Positions 6,436 through 8,284 of a stretch of DNA of 8,284 nucleotides are shown here, in pieces. The notes beneath the pieces were generated by a model. It searched no databases and was not told where the DNA came from. It was given only the letters and a program-made list of their open reading frames with translations. The translations under genes and the position numbers were made by a program. How positions within the stretch are numbered: the first letter of the stretch is position 1; each line of letters begins with the position of its first letter. The stretch spans positions 1 through 8,284 of the forward strand of contig WBUW01000110.1 of the NCBI GenBank assembly GCA_008933495.1. Direction: 5' to 3'. The stretch is from Pseudorhodoplanes sp. (GTDB lineage: Bacteria; Pseudomonadota; Alphaproteobacteria; Rhizobiales; Xanthobacteraceae).

Positions 6436-6463
6436 AATATAGTCAGCCCGGGCCGTAACGCAA
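6436..6463 (-). promoter_or_regulatory. Probable promoter of typA
   Basis: On the minus strand TTGCGT (6463-6458) and TATATT (6441-6436) are 16 bases apart. The -10 element matches TATAAT at five of six positions, notable in this GC-rich region. Transcription would begin near 6428, giving a leader of about 49 bases that contains the hairpin at 6402-6421. The location between the end of the upstream same-strand protease gene and typA makes an independent promoter plausible. Confidence 0.42.
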
Positions 6464-6722
6464 TCGGCGACTGCATGCGGCTGGCGCGTCGACACGGGGC
6501 AAAGCGATTCCTCCGGCGATGCGGCCGATTGCGCCGCATTTCGGTCGGCCGCCGCGACCGCGCCGGCTCAACCACGACAATGCCGGCGCTTCCGGGCCGG
6601 CACCGATGCGCACCGTGCGCCGCGTTGCCATTTGCAGGTCTGGCGCCGCGACTTCGTCCGGTGGTCAGGCGCGTTGTTGGCAAACGACTTCGGCCCGGCG
6701 TCACCAAGCGTGCGAGCCGGTT
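6464..6722. other. Gene-free stretch between the protease gene and typA
   Basis: No convincing gene is seen here. The open frames present give arginine-rich, low-complexity products with no recognisable motif and no ribosome sites, as expected by chance at high G+C. One inverted repeat is present: TGCCGGC (6581-6587) and GCCGGCA (6596-6602) with an 8-base loop. It has no U-run after it and cannot be called a terminator. Together with the typA leader this makes 343 bases without a coding sequence. An unrecognised small RNA or a decayed gene cannot be excluded. Confidence 0.5.
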
Positions 6723-7847
6723 TTATCCCTGCACGTTTGCCGGCCGGCTCAGATTGCCGAGCCGCGCGCCTTTGGGCAGGGCATCGCGCACCATCAGCAG
6801 CTCGCCGATGGTCTCGGTCGTGATCAGGCCGGCGAAGCGGCCGTCATTCTCGATCACGACGACGGCGGGGGCGGCTTTTTCCTGCAGCACGCGCACGGCG
6901 TCATCGAGCGGGCAGCGCCGGTTGATGCTTGGCAGATCGGTTCCCATGACCTGGCCGACGCGCGCGTCCGGCCCGAATTCTTTCAAGGCGCGGATGATGT
7001 CGGCGCGGCCGAGCAGGCCGACCGGTTTGTCCATGCCGTCGAGGACGGGAAATTCGCTCTGGCTGGTCTGCAGCAGTGTTTGCACCGCCTGCTCGATCGG
7101 GTCGTCGGGGGTAAGCGTCGCGATCTGGGTCATCGCCGCGGACGCCACCGGCATGCCGCGCGCGACCGCGCGCAGCGCCACCATGTGCGCCTCCGCGGCG
7201 GCGGCGAGATAGACGAAGATCGCGATGAAGATCAGGATCGGATTGAAGAACAGGCCGATAAACCCGAGAAGGAATGCAAAACCTTGTCCGACAAAGGCGG
7301 CGATTTCGGTGGCGCGTACAAAGCCGAGCCTGATGCCGAGCAGCGCGCGCAGCACGCGGCCGCCATCCATCGGGAAGGCGGGGATCATGTTGAACAGCGC
7401 CAGAAACAGGTTCACGGCCGCAAGCCGGTCGATCATCGAAATCTTGGTATTGTCGAGCGCGGCGAGCGATCCGGTGCGCAGATTGGCGCCGGCCACCGCG
7501 ATCAGAATTGCGGCGATGGCGACATTGACCAACGGGCCCGCGATCGCGATCAGGAATTCCTCGTTGGGTTTTTCCGGGATGCGCTCCAGGCGCGCGACGC
7601 CGCCGATCGGCAGCAGCGTAACGTCGGGGGTGGCAACGCCGAAGGCGCGGGCCGTGAAGATGTGGCCGAATTCATGCGCCAGCACGCAGGAAAAGAGCAG
7701 GACCAGGAACAAGAGCGTGCTCCAGGCCACGTCGGCGCCGCCGGAGGCATAGCTCGCGCCGAATATCCAGACGAGGAACAGAATGAAGGTGATGTGGATG
7801 CGGATGGCGGTGCCTGCGATCGACCCGAATTTCAGTGACCAGCCCAT
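6723..7847 (-). CDS. Site-2 protease family membrane metalloprotease with two CBS domains
   Basis: A 374-residue protein of the S2P/SpoIVFB class, which cleaves substrates within the membrane using zinc. The N-terminal 220 residues contain about six hydrophobic segments. Helix 2-3 carries the zinc motif HEFGH (58-62, with catalytic E59), and the third ligand is D161 in FNMIPAFPMDGGR (152-164). Both motifs are intact, so activity is expected. Two tandem CBS domains follow at about 239-289 and 300-354. In related proteases CBS domains bind adenine nucleotides and tune activity, which suggests energy or nucleotide sensing, but the natural substrate is unknown. The start ATG (7847) has a GAGGGA site 5 bases upstream and gives the typical MGWSLKFGSIAGTAIRIH beginning. 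It is same-strand with typA (343-base gap, probably separate transcripts) and divergent from the pterin dehydratase gene. Confidence 0.93.
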   Translation of the reverse strand: MGWSLKFGSIAGTAIRIHITFILFLVWIFGASYASGGADVAWSTLLFLVLLFSCVLAHEFGHIFTARAFGVATPDVTLLPIGGVARLERIPEKPNEEFLIAIAGPLVNVAIAAILIAVAGANLRTGSLAALDNTKISMIDRLAAVNLFLALFNMIPAFPMDGGRVLRALLGIRLGFVRATEIAAFVGQGFAFLLGFIGLFFNPILIFIAIFVYLAAAAEAHMVALRAVARGMPVASAAMTQIATLTPDDPIEQAVQTLLQTSQSEFPVLDGMDKPVGLLGRADIIRALKEFGPDARVGQVMGTDLPSINRRCPLDDAVRVLQEKAAPAVVVIENDGRFAGLITTETIGELLMVRDALPKGARLGNLSRPANVQG

Positions 7848-7977
7848 GAAGTCCCTCGCCGTCCGGAGTCCGCTATGATGCCGGCATCGGCTTTAAGCCC
7901 GCGCCCTGGCCGGCGTTCCAGGCGCATGCCGATTGTCTTGGAAAGTAATATCGGCTGTGATGCTTTACGAGGGTGTT

Positions 7978-8010
7978 GTCGGCCCGGCAACGCGCCACAG
8001 CCGGGCCGGC
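7978..8010 (+). promoter_or_regulatory. Strong hairpin upstream of the pterin dehydratase gene
   Basis: GGCCCGGC (7981-7988) pairs perfectly with GCCGGGCC (8000-8007) around an 11-base loop. The pairing extends outward by C7980-G8008, a T7979-G8009 wobble and G7978-C8010, giving an 11-bp stem. It ends 33 bases before the ATG at 8044. No U-run follows, so a simple intrinsic terminator is unlikely. It may be a leader structure or a protein-binding dyad in the intergenic region shared with the protease gene. Confidence 0.45.
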
Positions 8011-8043
8011 CGCAAACCGGGCTCGCGACGGGATTTTCCGGGT

Positions 8044-8284
8044 ATGACATGCGCCAGGTCGCAGAAACTGACCGGACCGGCCCGCCAGGCGGCGCTTGCG
8101 ACGCTGTCCGGCTGGTCGGAGGTGGAAGGCCGCGACGCCATCGCCAAGACCTTCGTATTCAGGGATTTCAATGCCGCGTTCGGCTTCATGACGCGGGTGG
8201 CGCTCCTCGCCGAGAAGCTCGACCATCATCCCGAATGGTCGAACGTCTACAGGACGGTGCAGGTCGCGCTTTCGACCCACGATG
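8044..8284 (+). CDS. 4a-hydroxytetrahydrobiopterin dehydratase (PCD/DCoH family), 5' part
   Basis: Eighty codons are present before the right edge; family members are about 95-110 residues, so some 15-30 residues are missing. The enzyme dehydrates pterin-4a-carbinolamine, regenerating the pterin cofactor of aromatic amino acid hydroxylases; in bacteria it is sometimes also linked to folate or molybdopterin metabolism. Family features are visible: LSGWSEVEGRDAIAKTFVFRDF (21-42), FMTRVALLAEKLDHHPEW (48-65) with the active-site pair H60-H61, and NVYRTVQVALSTHD (67-80), whose THD carries another active-site histidine. The start ATG at 8044 has a weak GGGA site about 10 bases upstream. An ATG in another frame follows four bases later, so this choice depends on the frame of the conserved protein. 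No phenylalanine hydroxylase gene is adjacent within the window. Confidence 0.93.
   Translation, partial: MTCARSQKLTGPARQAALATLSGWSEVEGRDAIAKTFVFRDFNAAFGFMTRVALLAEKLDHHPEWSNVYRTVQVALSTHD

Noticed and set aside
5525..6442. Plus-strand open frame (305 codons) opposite typA
   Set aside because: It lies antisense to the fully conserved TypA G domain and has the same low-complexity shadow composition, with no ribosome site.
6423..6707. Minus-strand frame of 94 codons in the gap upstream of typA
   Set aside because: It has no ribosome site, a product dominated by arginine and proline, no recognisable domain, and overlap with the likely typA promoter.
6519..7838. Long plus-strand open frame (439 codons) opposite the site-2 protease gene
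   Set aside because: It is a mirror of the protease codon pattern at high G+C. Its product is rich in D, Q, R and H with no motif, while the minus strand encodes intact HEFGH and CBS domains.

Overview
The window looks like an ordinary chromosomal segment of a GC-rich alphaproteobacterium, most likely Hyphomicrobiales (Rhizobiales) near the Bradyrhizobiaceae/Xanthobacteraceae. This placement rests on base composition, codon use and the style of the proteins; it is an inference, not a database match. No integrase, transposase, CRISPR array, phage gene, toxin-antitoxin pair or defence gene is visible. I found no convincing undescribed multi-gene system.

Left part (1-730): on the minus strand lie the first 135 codons of an MFS transporter, running off the left edge, and 43 bases upstream of it a complete tRNA-Ala(CGC) gene with an encoded CCA end. 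About 200 bases without a gene follow. Second block (731-3005), plus strand: yggT (small membrane protein), a DUF167/YggU protein, folD (tetrahydrofolate one-carbon metabolism) and a secreted cysteine-containing protein of unknown function. Spacing is 9 bases between the first two, about 107 before folD and 56 after it, so one or two transcription units are plausible.

Third block (3018-4549): a GNAT acetyltransferase (minus) and an exported alpha/beta hydrolase (plus) are divergent around a short intergenic region. That region contains a perfect dyad, ACCGTTAA-N7-TTAACGGT, the best operator candidate in the window. Fourth block (4553-7847), minus strand: the translational GTPase gene typA/bipA sits downstream of a site-2 protease with two CBS domains. 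They are separated by 343 bases holding a likely typA promoter and a perfect leader hairpin but no convincing gene. Right edge (8044-8284), plus strand: the first 80 codons of a pterin-4a-carbinolamine dehydratase, divergent from the protease and preceded by a strong hairpin.

Most genes here are housekeeping or broadly conserved. The parts worth a second look are small: the dyad, the typA and dehydratase leader hairpins, a possibly leaderless start for the GNAT gene, and the uncharacterised secreted protein after folD.
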